This document shows, in pieces, positions 16,091 through 24,902 of a stretch of 29,493 bases of DNA. Position numbers and translations under genes: made by a program. Each line of letters begins with the position of its first letter. The stretch's first letter is position 1. The notes under the pieces are model-generated. The model had not been told where the DNA came from and did not search any database. It saw only the letters and a list, made by a program, of their open reading frames with translations. This DNA is from Bacillota bacterium (GTDB lineage Bacteria; Bacillota_E; JAJZYS01; JAJYTV01). The stretch lies in assembly GCA_021845645.1 (NCBI GenBank), contig JAJZVM010000041.1:1-29493 (forward strand), given 5' to 3'.

Positions 16091-16826
16091 CGACATTCGG
16101 ATGTCCGGAGTCTATGCGAGCTACTACGCCGACCAGTGGGTGCTCCGCAACCTCGACCTTGTCGCCGAAGCCGGACGGATTACCGTGTTGCTCGGTCCGA
16201 ACGGTGCCGGCAAGTCGACGGCCCTCAAAGTGCTCTACGGATTGCTGGCCGCGCCTCAGGGCGAAGTTGCGCTAGGCGGTGAGAATGTCACGCGGATGCC
16301 AGCGCACCGGAGGCTGACGAAGGGCCTCGCGTACCTGCCGCAGGAGCACACGCTGTTTCCAGGTATGAGCGTCGACGAGAATCTGGAGCTCGGGGCCGCC
16401 GTGCTGCGTGGCGATCGGCGAAGATTCCGCGAAGCCATCGACGGTGCCTACGAGCAGTATCAGATCCTGCGCGGGCTACGGCGCAAACTCGCGGGTTCCC
16501 TGAGCGGCGGGCAGCAGCGAATCCTCGAACTGGCGCGTGTGATGCTCACCGATCCGGACGTACTGCTGGTAGACGAGCCATCGAATGGTGTGGCGCCGAA
16601 CCTCGTGGACGTGGCGTACGACGCCATGCAGGCCTGGCGCAGCCAGGGCAAGACGATCCTCCTGGTGGATCAGGACATCGAGGCCGCCGGCAGCGTCGCG
16701 GACTACATCTATACGATCGAGTCCGGCCAGAACCGTGTGTCGGGACCCGCCGAGCAGTTCGCGGGCAGGCTCCACGACCTGGTGAGCGAGTGGCTCAACG
16801 TCCGACTAGTGGCGGAAGACGAGTAA
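16038..16826 (+). CDS. livF: branched-chain-type ABC transporter ATP-binding protein (LivF-like)
   Basis: A 262-aa second ATPase of the importer. Walker A is GPNGAGKSTALK, the signature is LSGGQQRILELAR and Walker B is VLLVDEPSNG. The switch position reads VDQDIEAAG; LivF proteins usually have VEQN here and likewise lack the histidine, so the pair has one canonical and one variant site, as in other Liv systems. The ATG at 16038 is chosen, with GAGGTGA 6-7 nt upstream; it lies within the end of the livG-like gene. An ATG at 16074 is possible but poorly preceded. Confidence 0.9.
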   Translation: MSMSSVSTLAADMSAKSNDIRMSGVYASYYADQWVLRNLDLVAEAGRITVLLGPNGAGKSTALKVLYGLLAAPQGEVALGGENVTRMPAHRRLTKGLAYLPQEHTLFPGMSVDENLELGAAVLRGDRRRFREAIDGAYEQYQILRGLRRKLAGSLSGGQQRILELARVMLTDPDVLLVDEPSNGVAPNLVDVAYDAMQAWRSQGKTILLVDQDIEAAGSVADYIYTIESGQNRVSGPAEQFAGRLHDLVSEWLNVRLVAEDE

Positions 16827-16837
16827 AGGAGGCCGAA

Positions 16838-17713
16838 ATGATGGCGACCATCATTGTGAACACGCTGATCAGCGGCCTTCTCGTAGGCATCATGTACGGC
16901 ATGACCGGCATCGGTCTCACCTTCACGATGGGCTTCGGCAAGACGATGAACGTGGCGCAGGGGACGCTGATCGTCCTGGGCTCGTTCATTCTCCTGTCCC
17001 TGTACACTAAGTTCCACATGAACCCGTTCCTGGGCCTCGTGGTGGTCATCGTCGCCTTCGGTCTCTTGGGCGGCTTTCTCGATCGCGTGCTGCTGACCTA
17101 CCTCCGCAGCAAGAGCGACACGATCACGCTGCTGGTGCTGTTCGGAGTGGCCCAGGTCATCACCAACATCACGTCTTGGGTCTACAGCGCGAACACGGTC
17201 TCGCTGACGACGGGCATGACGCAGCAGTCCCTGCAGGTGGGACCGATCATGGTCTCCACGGTGCAAGTCTGGGTGGCGATCGTCGGCGTGGTGCTGATGG
17301 CGCTGCTCTGGGCCTACCTGAGAAGCACCGCCATGGGCAAGATGATCCGGGCGACGGCGCAGTCCGAGGACGCGATGGCGCTCTGCGGGCTCGACGTACG
17401 CCGGGCGCGCACGATGATATTCGTCATTGGGGTAGCTCTAGCCGGCATTGCGGGCTTTGGCCTCGCCATGCTGTTCCCGTTCTCGCCCCAGGACCAGGAC
17501 GCGTGGCTGATCATCTCCTTCGTCGTCGTGGTCCTCGGCGGAGTCGACAATCTCCTGACCACGCTCGCCGCGGGCGTCTTACTCGGCGTGCTGCAGACGT
17601 TGGCCGGACTTTGGCTGCCGTTTAGCGACCAGAACCTCGTCGTGTACGCGGTGTTGGCGCTGGCCCTGATCTGGCGGAGCAGGACCGCTATGCTGCGGTA
17701 CCGCTCGATCTAG
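16838..17713 (+). CDS. livH: branched-chain-type ABC transporter permease (LivH-like)
   Basis: A 291-aa inner-membrane permease with about eight hydrophobic segments. The N-terminus MMATIIVNTLISGLLVGIMY, then TFTMGFGKTMNVAQGTLIVLG and the central LCGLDVRRARTMIFVIGVAL stretch, which includes the ATPase-coupling loop, are typical of LivH. Translation starts at the ATG pair 16838/16841, 5-8 nt after AAAGGAGG; the longer open frame from 16790 lies inside the previous gene. It follows livF by 11 nt and pairs with the LivM-like permease to form the channel. Confidence 0.9.
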   Translation: MMATIIVNTLISGLLVGIMYGMTGIGLTFTMGFGKTMNVAQGTLIVLGSFILLSLYTKFHMNPFLGLVVVIVAFGLLGGFLDRVLLTYLRSKSDTITLLVLFGVAQVITNITSWVYSANTVSLTTGMTQQSLQVGPIMVSTVQVWVAIVGVVLMALLWAYLRSTAMGKMIRATAQSEDAMALCGLDVRRARTMIFVIGVALAGIAGFGLAMLFPFSPQDQDAWLIISFVVVVLGGVDNLLTTLAAGVLLGVLQTLAGLWLPFSDQNLVVYAVLALALIWRSRTAMLRYRSI

Positions 17714-17731
17714 TGCGGCTATGGAGGACAT

Positions 17732-18778
17732 ATGATGGCAAAGCGCGCGTCTTTTGCGGATCAGAAGTATACCCGGTCGCGACTGCTCATCGTTATGGCG
17801 GTCGGGGTGGTCTTCGCGCTAGGTGCCTGGATGCTCAACGCGGGGTTGGTCAGCATCCTGACGCCGATCGTTATGTACATCGCGCTTTCGGAAGGATGGA
17901 CGATCCTTGGCGGTTACGGCGGCTACCTGAACCTGGGCATGGTCACGTTCTTCGGCATAGGTGGTCTTTCGGCAGGCGTCGCGGCGACGGTGCTGCATCT
18001 GGCGGTGGTGCCCGCGATACTGTTCGGGATGGTCGTAAGCGCCGTGGCCGGACTGCTCGTCGGTGTTGTCTCGCTCAACCTGCGCGGCGCCTACTTCGGC
18101 ATCTTCACCTTTGTCAGTTCCTTCATCTTCATGGCCATCGCCGACGCGGTCAGCTTCACCAACGGGGCGGGAGGCATGATGCTTCCGACCCTCTCGATCT
18201 CTGAAGACAATGCGACGCGCGTCTGGTTCGACGCCTTCATCCTGGTGGCGGTCGTCGCGATCGCGCTAGCCCTCTACGTGCAGCGATCGCGCTGGGGTGC
18301 CGCGCTCGTCGCGATACGCGAGGACGAGCCGGCCGCCGAGGTGCTCGGTATCCGTACGATGCGCGTGAAGCTCCTCGCCTTTCTTGCGGGAGCCGTCGTC
18401 GCCGGCGCTGTGGGTGGCATCTATGCCTTCCAGCAGCAGTTCATCTATCCGGAGACGATCTTCTCGGACCTCATAACCCTGCAGGTGGTGCTGATGGCGG
18501 TCGCGGGTGGGGCGGGCAGCTGGATCGGCCCCATCATCGGCACGCTCATCGTCATGGGTCTCTCGACGGTGCTGCAGATCGCGGCGGGGCAGATGGCGAT
18601 TGCACCCCAGATCGACCGGGTGATTTACGGCTTCATCCTGATTGCAGTCGGCATCTTCGCGAGCGACGGCCTCGTGGGTATCGTGCACCGACACGCCAAG
18701 AGACGCCGAAACGTGCCTGCATCCGGCGTGGGCAGCGCAGAAGAGGAGCGCGTTCTGGCCAAGGCCAACGGCGCCTGA
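17732..18778 (+). CDS. livM: branched-chain-type ABC transporter permease (LivM-like)
   Basis: A 348-aa permease with around ten membrane segments. Family features include LGGYGGYLNLGMVTFFGIGG, LRGAYFGIFTFVSSFIFMA, the coupling loop region ALVAIREDEPAAEVLGI and AGGAGSWIGPIIGTLIVMG. The start is an ATG 5 nt after ATGGAGGA. The C-terminal tail after the last helix is short and charged. It completes the importer with the four preceding genes; order K-G-F-H-M is unusual relative to the K-H-M-G-F order of E. coli but common in other phyla. Confidence 0.9.
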   Translation: MMAKRASFADQKYTRSRLLIVMAVGVVFALGAWMLNAGLVSILTPIVMYIALSEGWTILGGYGGYLNLGMVTFFGIGGLSAGVAATVLHLAVVPAILFGMVVSAVAGLLVGVVSLNLRGAYFGIFTFVSSFIFMAIADAVSFTNGAGGMMLPTLSISEDNATRVWFDAFILVAVVAIALALYVQRSRWGAALVAIREDEPAAEVLGIRTMRVKLLAFLAGAVVAGAVGGIYAFQQQFIYPETIFSDLITLQVVLMAVAGGAGSWIGPIIGTLIVMGLSTVLQIAAGQMAIAPQIDRVIYGFILIAVGIFASDGLVGIVHRHAKRRRNVPASGVGSAEEERVLAKANGA

Positions 18779-18820
18779 CGTGTCCAGACGACTAGGAATC
18801 CGGAGGAGGCGCTACATGCG

Positions 18821-19720
18821 ATGCGTGTAGGCATGGTCGGTTTGGGCGTGATGGGGGCGCCGATGGCACGCAGGCTTGCTGCGGCTGGCTTCGAGGTCGT
18901 CGGCTACAACCGCTCTGCGGCCAAGGCCGCCGCAATCGAGCGGGACCTGGGCATGCGTGTGGCGTCGTCGCCGCGCGAGGTCGCGGAGGAGACGGACGTC
19001 GTGATGTCCATGGTGGCTGACGACCGCGCCGTCCGGGAGGTGGCGGTTGGCGACGCAGGCATCCTGGCCGGGCTTCGGACCGGACAGGCGTGGGTGGACT
19101 TCAGCACGATAAGCCCGCAGCTGAGCGTGGAGCTCGGCCATGCGACGGCGGCACGCGGTTCGCAGCGCATAGAGGCGCCTGTATCGGGCAGCGTCCCCGC
19201 TGTAGAGAGCGGCACCCTGGTGATCCTGGTGGGAGGGGACGAGGCCGCCCTCGCCAGCGTCGAAGGCGTCTTGCGCCATCTGGGCAGGATCGAGAAAATT
19301 GGCGGCCTGGGCCAGGCGCTCGCGTTCAAGCTGGCGCTCAACCTGAGTATCCCCGTGCAGCTTCTGGGCTTCGCCGAGGGACTGGCGATTGCCGAGCGCA
19401 CGGGGCTGGGCAGGGATGTCGCCATCGAGCCAATGCTCGGCACCGTTCTTGCGTCGCCGATGCTGAAGTACCGCATCCCCTTTGTGCAGGAACCGCCCGA
19501 GCAGCCGTGGTTCACGACGGAGATGATGCTGAAGGATGTCGACCTCGCCCTCGCGGAGGCTCGACGACTTGGCGTCGAGGCGCCTCTGACCCTTCAGGCG
19601 GGCGATCTCCTCCGTGCGGCCGCGCGGAGGGGCTTCGGCCAGCAGGAGGTCGCGTCCGTAGTGCGGATGGTGGAAGAAATGGCCGGGCTGGACGTGGCGG
19701 CACGCCCGGAACGGACATGA
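18821..19720 (+). CDS. NAD(P)-dependent beta-hydroxyacid dehydrogenase (3-hydroxyisobutyrate dehydrogenase family)
   Basis: A 299-aa soluble oxidoreductase. The Rossmann motif GLGVMGAPMARRL is at the very N-terminus, then DFSTISP, the substrate-binding EAPVSGSVPAVESGTL, and the catalytic-lysine segment AFKLALNLS with Lys170 and Asn174. Family members interconvert 3-hydroxyisobutyrate, tartronate semialdehyde, sulfolactaldehyde or similar 3-hydroxyacids and their semialdehydes. In this cluster it probably oxidises or reduces a C3-C4 hydroxyacid or semialdehyde intermediate. The start is the ATG at 18821, 11 nt after GGAGGAGG. Its stop overlaps the next start (ATGA), showing tight coupling with the alcohol dehydrogenases. 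Confidence 0.88.
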   Translation: MRVGMVGLGVMGAPMARRLAAAGFEVVGYNRSAAKAAAIERDLGMRVASSPREVAEETDVVMSMVADDRAVREVAVGDAGILAGLRTGQAWVDFSTISPQLSVELGHATAARGSQRIEAPVSGSVPAVESGTLVILVGGDEAALASVEGVLRHLGRIEKIGGLGQALAFKLALNLSIPVQLLGFAEGLAIAERTGLGRDVAIEPMLGTVLASPMLKYRIPFVQEPPEQPWFTTEMMLKDVDLALAEARRLGVEAPLTLQAGDLLRAAARRGFGQQEVASVVRMVEEMAGLDVAARPERT

Positions 19721-20769
19721 AAGCGGCTGTCTACCACGGGCGCGAGGATGTGCGGATCGGAGACATCCACGCCCCGCGTGAGCCGGGTGCGGGCCAGCTC
19801 CTCGTCTCCGTAGCCCGGTGCGGGATCTGCGGCACGGACGTCGCCGAGTACCTGACAGGGCCGCACCTTATCCCTAGGGCACCACACCCTGCGAGCGGCC
19901 GCTCGGTGCCGCTCACGATCGGGCACGAGTTCACGGGAAGGGTCGTGGCGGTGGGGCCCGGCGTAGAGGGCTTCGCGCCGGGGGACCGGGTGGCGTCCAG
20001 CGCGGTGGTTCCGTGCGGCAAGTGCCGATTCTGTCGGCGCGGGCAGACGAATCTTTGTGAAGGATATCACGCTCTGGGGCTCCAGGCGGATGGCGGGCTC
20101 GCGGAGCTCGTGCTGGTGCCGCAAGGCAGCTGCGCGCTGATCGGGGATGGCTGCACGGACGACAACGCAGCCCTGACGCAGCCGCTGGCCGTAGCCATGC
20201 ACGCATTCCACCAAACTCCGCACCGCAGCGGCGAGCCCATGCTCCTGCTCGGGGCAGGGGGCATCGGCTCCCTCTACCTTGCGGTAGCGAAGAGCCGAGG
20301 GCAGACGGTGTACGTCGCGGACCCCGATCCTGTCGCCCTGGGGCGCGCCGAAGCCCTGGGGGCTGACGGCGTCGCGGACCTCCGCAACGAGGAACTCGCG
20401 GGCGCCTTGCGGCGTCTCACAGGGGAGCCTTCTGCCGCGACCGTGGTCGAGTGCAGCGGGCGCGAGGACGCGCTCAAGGCCGCTGTGCCACTCGTGGAGC
20501 GCGGCGGCACGCTGATGCTCGTCGGCCTGCAGACGCGCCCTGCCACCCTCGACCTGCATCGTCTGGTGGTCGATGAGATCACCGTGGCGACAAGCCAGGC
20601 GCTGATCAACGCGGTCGATCTGCCGGAAGCGGCGCGGCTCCTCTCGGAGCGCGAGCTGGCGCCATGGATCGTGGACAGAGTCATCCCACTTGCGGATCTG
20701 GTCAAGGACGGTCTTGTGGCCTCCGCCAAGGGGGAGGTGCACGGCAAGGTCCTGGTCGCTGTGCGGTGA
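19717..20769 (+). CDS. zinc-dependent alcohol dehydrogenase, (R,R)-butanediol dehydrogenase-like, copy 1
   Basis: A 350-aa medium-chain dehydrogenase. The catalytic zinc ligands appear as Cys38 (GICGTD) and His70-Glu71 (GHEF); structural zinc cysteines are Cys100, 103, 106 and 114; the NAD motif is GAGGIGS. The stretch GPHLIP..HP..G between Cys38 and His70 is characteristic of 2,3-butanediol dehydrogenases and related vicinal-diol enzymes. Together with an acetoin-type E1/E2/E3 it suggests oxidation of a diol to a ketol that the complex then cleaves. The ATG overlaps the stop of the previous gene by 4 nt. A tandem paralogue follows, and the pair probably differ in stereo- or substrate preference. 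The substrate is inferred from motifs only. Confidence 0.88.
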   Translation: MKAAVYHGREDVRIGDIHAPREPGAGQLLVSVARCGICGTDVAEYLTGPHLIPRAPHPASGRSVPLTIGHEFTGRVVAVGPGVEGFAPGDRVASSAVVPCGKCRFCRRGQTNLCEGYHALGLQADGGLAELVLVPQGSCALIGDGCTDDNAALTQPLAVAMHAFHQTPHRSGEPMLLLGAGGIGSLYLAVAKSRGQTVYVADPDPVALGRAEALGADGVADLRNEELAGALRRLTGEPSAATVVECSGREDALKAAVPLVERGGTLMLVGLQTRPATLDLHRLVVDEITVATSQALINAVDLPEAARLLSERELAPWIVDRVIPLADLVKDGLVASAKGEVHGKVLVAVR

Positions 20770-20802
20770 CGTGGAATCAGACTGGCGGACGGAGGCGGAA
20801 CT

Positions 20803-21858
20803 ATGAAGGCGGCGGTCTATTACGGGCGGCAGGACGTGCGCGTCGAGGACGTCCTGGAGGCGCGCGATCCACAGCGTGGCGAGATCACCATCGAGGTCAC
20901 CCGCGCCGGAATCTGCGGCACGGACGTGGCCGAGTACACGAAGGGACCGCACCTCATACCGCTGGAAGCCCATCCGCAAACCGGGCGCAAGGCGCCGATC
21001 ACCATCGGGCACGAGTTCGTCGGCCGGGTGGTCAGGGTTGGCGAGGGCGTCCACTCGCTCCGCATCGGAGACCGCGTCGCGAGCGGCGCGGGCGTCTCCT
21101 GCGGCACGTGCGACTGGTGCCGGCGGGGCGAGACGAACATGTGCGAGCGCTACTACACGCACGGCTTTCAGGAGGACGGGGGGCTGGCGGAACGCGTGAC
21201 CGTCCCGGCCGCGATCTGCGCCCCGGTCCCCGATGGTGCATCCGAGGACAACGCGGCTCTGGCGCAGCCGCTTGCGGTGGCGGTCCACGCGGTCAGACGC
21301 ACCGGGCATGCGCAGGGTGAGCCGCTTGTCCTGCTCGGCGTGGGCGGCATCGGCTCGCTCTACCTGGCGGTCGCGAAGAGCCTGGGCATACCCGTCATCG
21401 CCGTGGACGTCGATCCCGGGGCGCTCGCGCGCGCTCGCACGCTTGGAGCCGACTCGGTCGTCGCTCTCGGCGAGGCGGACCTGCGTGGCATCGTCATGCA
21501 GGCGACCGGGGGCAAGGGAGCCGCGACGGTCGTCGAGTGCACGGGTCGTGAGACGGTGATCGAGGCAGCGGTGGGCCTTCTGCGGCGCACCGGCACCCTC
21601 ATGGTCGTGGGCCTCCAGACCGGTGCCATTTCGTTCGACTTCCACGGGCTGGTCCAGCGTGAGATCACGGTGCGGACCAGCAATGCGCACGTATGTTCGA
21701 CCGATCTGCCGGAGGCGCTCGGGCTGCTCGGCGTGCGGGATCTCGCGCCACTGCTCGTGGACCGCGTCATCCCGCTCGAGCGGCTGGTGCCGGATGGCCT
21801 TCTGGCGGCGGCGGCCGGGGAAGTGCACGGCAAGGTGCTCGTGCGGATCGACGCCTGA
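20803..21858 (+). CDS. zinc-dependent alcohol dehydrogenase, (R,R)-butanediol dehydrogenase-like, copy 2
   Basis: A 351-aa paralogue of the preceding gene with identical numbering of the key residues: Cys38, His70, Glu71 for the catalytic zinc, Cys100/103/106/114 for the structural zinc, and GVGGIGS for NAD. By eye it is clearly above half identical to copy 1, so a tandem duplication followed by divergence is likely. GPHLIPLEAHPQTG again marks the butanediol-dehydrogenase branch. GGAGGCGG precedes the ATG, and the gap to copy 1 is 33 nt. Oxidation of a second diol stereoisomer or a related polyol is the most plausible job. Confidence 0.88.
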   Translation: MKAAVYYGRQDVRVEDVLEARDPQRGEITIEVTRAGICGTDVAEYTKGPHLIPLEAHPQTGRKAPITIGHEFVGRVVRVGEGVHSLRIGDRVASGAGVSCGTCDWCRRGETNMCERYYTHGFQEDGGLAERVTVPAAICAPVPDGASEDNAALAQPLAVAVHAVRRTGHAQGEPLVLLGVGGIGSLYLAVAKSLGIPVIAVDVDPGALARARTLGADSVVALGEADLRGIVMQATGGKGAATVVECTGRETVIEAAVGLLRRTGTLMVVGLQTGAISFDFHGLVQREITVRTSNAHVCSTDLPEALGLLGVRDLAPLLVDRVIPLERLVPDGLLAAAAGEVHGKVLVRIDA

Positions 21859-21914
21859 TCTGATCGCCGTTGCGCGAGCAGACGCTGACGAGAGCGCAAG
21901 GAGGAGAACGCGGC

Positions 21915-23387
21915 ATGAGTGTTCTGACGGACTGGACGGCTCCGACGAAGTTGCTGATCGATGGTGCATGGCAGGACGCGGACGGCGCGAACACGTTCAG
22001 CGTCGAGAACCCTGCAACGCAGGAAGAAGTGGCCCGGGTCGCCGATGGAACCGAGGCGGACGCGAAACGAGCTGTCGAGGCGGCGGCGCGCGCCTTCACG
22101 CTTTGGCGGAAGACGACGGCGCAGGAGCGCAGCCGCCTGCTGCGTCGCTGGTATGACCTCGTGGAGGCCGATCGCGAGAATCTGTGTCGGCTGATGACGA
22201 TCGAGAACGGCAAGCCGCTCGCGGATGCGGACGCCGAGGTAACCTACGCGGCGAGCTTCATCGAGTGGTTCTCCGAGGAGGCAAAGCGCGTCTACGGGCG
22301 CACGATTCCCGCAACGAAGGCCGAGAAGCGTCTCGTCGTCCTGCGTCACCCGGTGGGCGTGGTGGCGTCGATTACGCCTTGGAACTTCCCGGCCGCCATG
22401 ATCACGCGGAAGGTGGCGCCGGCGATCGCCGCGGGCTGCACCGTGGTCATGAAGCCCGCCTCGGCGACACCGCTGACCGCCTTGCGGCTGGGCGAACTGC
22501 TCGAGCAGGCCGGGGCGCCTGCAGGGCTCGTCAACATCGTCGCATCGTCTCGTTCGCGGCGCGTTGGCGACGTGTGGCTTGCGGACTCCAGGGTGCGCAA
22601 GATCACCTTCACTGGCTCTACCGAAGTCGGGAAGTACCTCATGGAGCGGGCTGCGGGCAACATGCAGCGCCTTTCGCTCGAACTGGGCGGTCAGGCGCCG
22701 GTGCTGGTGTTTGCCGACGCAGACCTTGACGTCGTTATCGACAACCTCATGGTGGCGAAATTCCGCAACGGCGGCCAGAGTTGCATCGCGGCCAACCGAG
22801 TTCTGGTAGAGGAGAGCATCGTAGATGAATTCCTGATTCGCGCGTCGGAGGCGGTCAAAAACCTGCGTGTCGGCTACGGCCTCGACCCCGGTGTCGCGGT
22901 GGGCCCGATGATCGACGAAGCGGGTCGGGAGAAAGTTCTCGAGCACATTCAGGACGCGATCGCCCACGGTGCGCGCGTGACGGCAGGCGGTCACGGGATG
23001 CCAGGTCGGGGTTACTTTGTCGAGCCGACCGTTTTGGGCGGCGTCAACCTCAACATGAAGGTGATGCACGAGGAAACATTCGGCCCTGTGCTGGCGGTGA
23101 GCAGCTTCCGCTCGGAAGCCGAAGCGGTCCAGACAGCCAATGACACGGAGTTCGGTCTGGCCGCCTACCTTTTTACGCGCGATGCGAGCCGAGCTTGGCG
23201 TGTGGCGGAGGCGCTCGAGTACGGCGTCGTCGGGCTCAACGATGGTCTACCGTCGACGGCACAGGCACCATTCGGAGGCTTCAAGGAGTCTGGGCTCGGG
23301 CGAGAGGGAGGCGTAGAGGGACTCGATGCCTTCCTAGAGACGAAGTACGTCTCCTGGGGCGCAGTGGGGGTTGGTCTGAAGGGCTAA
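21915..23387 (+). CDS. NAD(P)-dependent aldehyde dehydrogenase, succinate-semialdehyde dehydrogenase (GabD)-like
   Basis: A 490-aa aldehyde dehydrogenase. The cofactor-binding TPWNFPAAMITRKVAPAIAAG and FTGSTEVGK are present, with the general base Glu256 (LELGGQAP) and nucleophile Cys290 (NGGQSCIAANR). NGGQSC..ANR is the GabD form of the active-site motif. C-terminal landmarks are MHEETFGPVLAV and FGGFKESGLGREGG. It turns an aldehyde from the pathway (acetaldehyde if acetoin is cleaved, or a semialdehyde) into the acid. AAGGAGGAG lies 7 nt before the ATG, a very strong site; the frame back to 21870 is not needed. Confidence 0.9.
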   Translation: MSVLTDWTAPTKLLIDGAWQDADGANTFSVENPATQEEVARVADGTEADAKRAVEAAARAFTLWRKTTAQERSRLLRRWYDLVEADRENLCRLMTIENGKPLADADAEVTYAASFIEWFSEEAKRVYGRTIPATKAEKRLVVLRHPVGVVASITPWNFPAAMITRKVAPAIAAGCTVVMKPASATPLTALRLGELLEQAGAPAGLVNIVASSRSRRVGDVWLADSRVRKITFTGSTEVGKYLMERAAGNMQRLSLELGGQAPVLVFADADLDVVIDNLMVAKFRNGGQSCIAANRVLVEESIVDEFLIRASEAVKNLRVGYGLDPGVAVGPMIDEAGREKVLEHIQDAIAHGARVTAGGHGMPGRGYFVEPTVLGGVNLNMKVMHEETFGPVLAVSSFRSEAEAVQTANDTEFGLAAYLFTRDASRAWRVAEALEYGVVGLNDGLPSTAQAPFGGFKESGLGREGGVEGLDAFLETKYVSWGAVGVGLKG

Positions 23388-23419
23388 GCCAACGGCATGC
23401 ACATGGAGGGGTGAGATGG

Positions 23420-24835
23420 ATGGCATGCGCCGAGCCGCCCGCAGACCTCTTCGTCCTCGGCGGCGGACCAGGTGGATACGCGGCAGCCTTCGCCGCAGCG
23501 GATGAGGGACTTCGTGTGGTGCTCTGTGACGTGCAGGAGAATCCCGGAGGTGTATGCCTCTACCGCGGATGCATCCCCTCGAAGGCGTTGCTGCATGCCG
23601 CAAGCGTCGTCCGCGAGAGTCACAGGGCGCACCTGATGGGAATCGAGTTCGGAGATCCGTCGATCGACGTCGCACGGTTGCGGCAGTGGAAGGAAGACGT
23701 TGTGAAGCGGCTCACCGCGGGCCTTGGGGGACTCTCTCGGACACGCAAGATCCGCTACGTGCAGGGCAGGGGGACTCTCCTCAGTGCGCACAGAGCACGG
23801 GTGTCCGCTACCGACGGGTCCTCACAGGAAGTCTCTTTTGAGAACCTACTGCTGGCGACCGGATCGCACCCGCTTGACTTGCCTCAGCTCGCCATTGGTA
23901 GCCCCCGCATCGCGGATGCCTCATCCGCGCTGGCCCTCGATCGCGTTCCCCACAGGTTGCTGATCGTCGGTGGCGGGTACATTGGCACCGAGATCGCCAC
24001 GATCTACGCGGCTCTCGGGGCTCAAGTGACACTGGTGGAGGTCACGAACGGGCTCCTTCCCGCAATGGATCGCGATCTAGCCCGTGTCCTCGAACGCAAG
24101 TTGAAGGGACAGATTGCCGAGATGATGCTCGGCACGCGGGTCCTGGCGGCGGAAGATACGGGCAATGCCGTGCGGGTGGAACTCGCAAGCGGCTCCAAAC
24201 AGGAGTACGACCAGGTCTTCGTCGCGGTTGGACGGGGGCCGAACACTGAAGGGTTCGGCCTTGCGAGCATAGGGGTCGGCCTGGATGACAAGGGATTCGT
24301 GTCAGTGGACGCCGAGCGACGCACCAGTGCCGGCGGCGTCTTTGCGGTAGGAGATCTCACCGGTGCGCCGCTGCTGGCGCATAAGGCCTCGAGCGAAGGA
24401 AGGGTGGCCGCCGCGGTGATTGCCGGACGACCGCAGCGCTACCAGCCGAAGGCAGTGCCGAGCGTCGTATACACAGACCCGGAGGTGGCTTGGTGTGGCT
24501 TGACCGAGATGCAAGCCACATCCCAGGGTCGGAGGGTGCGCACTGCCGCATTCCCCTGGGCGGCGTCTGGGCGCGCCTGGACCGAGGGCCGCAGCGAGGG
24601 CATGACGAAGCTCGTCGTGGAAGAGGGCAGCGATACCGTGCTCGGCGTTGGCATCGCGGGTACGGGCGCTGGCGAGATGATTGCTGAGGGTGTCCTCGCC
24701 GTCGAGCTTGGGGTGCGGGCACAGGACTTGGCTGCGGCCATCCATCCGCACCCGACACTGTCCGAGACACTGATGGAAGCAGCAGAACTGTACTTTGGTC
24801 ACGGAACGCACTACTACGGGTTACAGCGCGCATGA
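23420..24835 (+). CDS. lpdA: dihydrolipoyl dehydrogenase (E3)
   Basis: A 471-aa FAD enzyme that reoxidises the dihydrolipoyl arm of E2 with NAD+. The FAD motif GGGPGGYAAAFAAA is near the N-terminus. The redox disulfide is Cys46/Cys51 (GGVCLYRGCIPSKALL), the NAD motif is IVGGGYIGTEIATIYAALGA, FAVGDLTG follows, and the C-terminal active-site histidine lies in HPHPTLSETLMEAAELYFG. The ATG at 23420 has GGAGGGG 8 nt upstream; the frame runs upstream into the aldehyde dehydrogenase gene without meaning. It closes the complex begun by the first two genes of the cluster. Confidence 0.93.
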   Translation: MACAEPPADLFVLGGGPGGYAAAFAAADEGLRVVLCDVQENPGGVCLYRGCIPSKALLHAASVVRESHRAHLMGIEFGDPSIDVARLRQWKEDVVKRLTAGLGGLSRTRKIRYVQGRGTLLSAHRARVSATDGSSQEVSFENLLLATGSHPLDLPQLAIGSPRIADASSALALDRVPHRLLIVGGGYIGTEIATIYAALGAQVTLVEVTNGLLPAMDRDLARVLERKLKGQIAEMMLGTRVLAAEDTGNAVRVELASGSKQEYDQVFVAVGRGPNTEGFGLASIGVGLDDKGFVSVDAERRTSAGGVFAVGDLTGAPLLAHKASSEGRVAAAVIAGRPQRYQPKAVPSVVYTDPEVAWCGLTEMQATSQGRRVRTAAFPWAASGRAWTEGRSEGMTKLVVEEGSDTVLGVGIAGTGAGEMIAEGVLAVELGVRAQDLAAAIHPHPTLSETLMEAAELYFGHGTHYYGLQRA

Positions 24836-24902
24836 GTGCAGGTCACTTCTGATGAGCGGGAGAGGCCCAGAAGACGGCAGCCAGGAGAGAGGCGGCAGTA
24901 AT

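Noticed and set aside
19594..21969. A 791-codon open frame on the minus strand opposite the two alcohol dehydrogenases
   Set aside because: It is a shadow of high-GC codon bias. The translation is Arg/His/Asp-rich without domains, while the plus strand encodes two complete dehydrogenases with all zinc ligands. It looks repeated only because the two plus-strand genes are paralogues.
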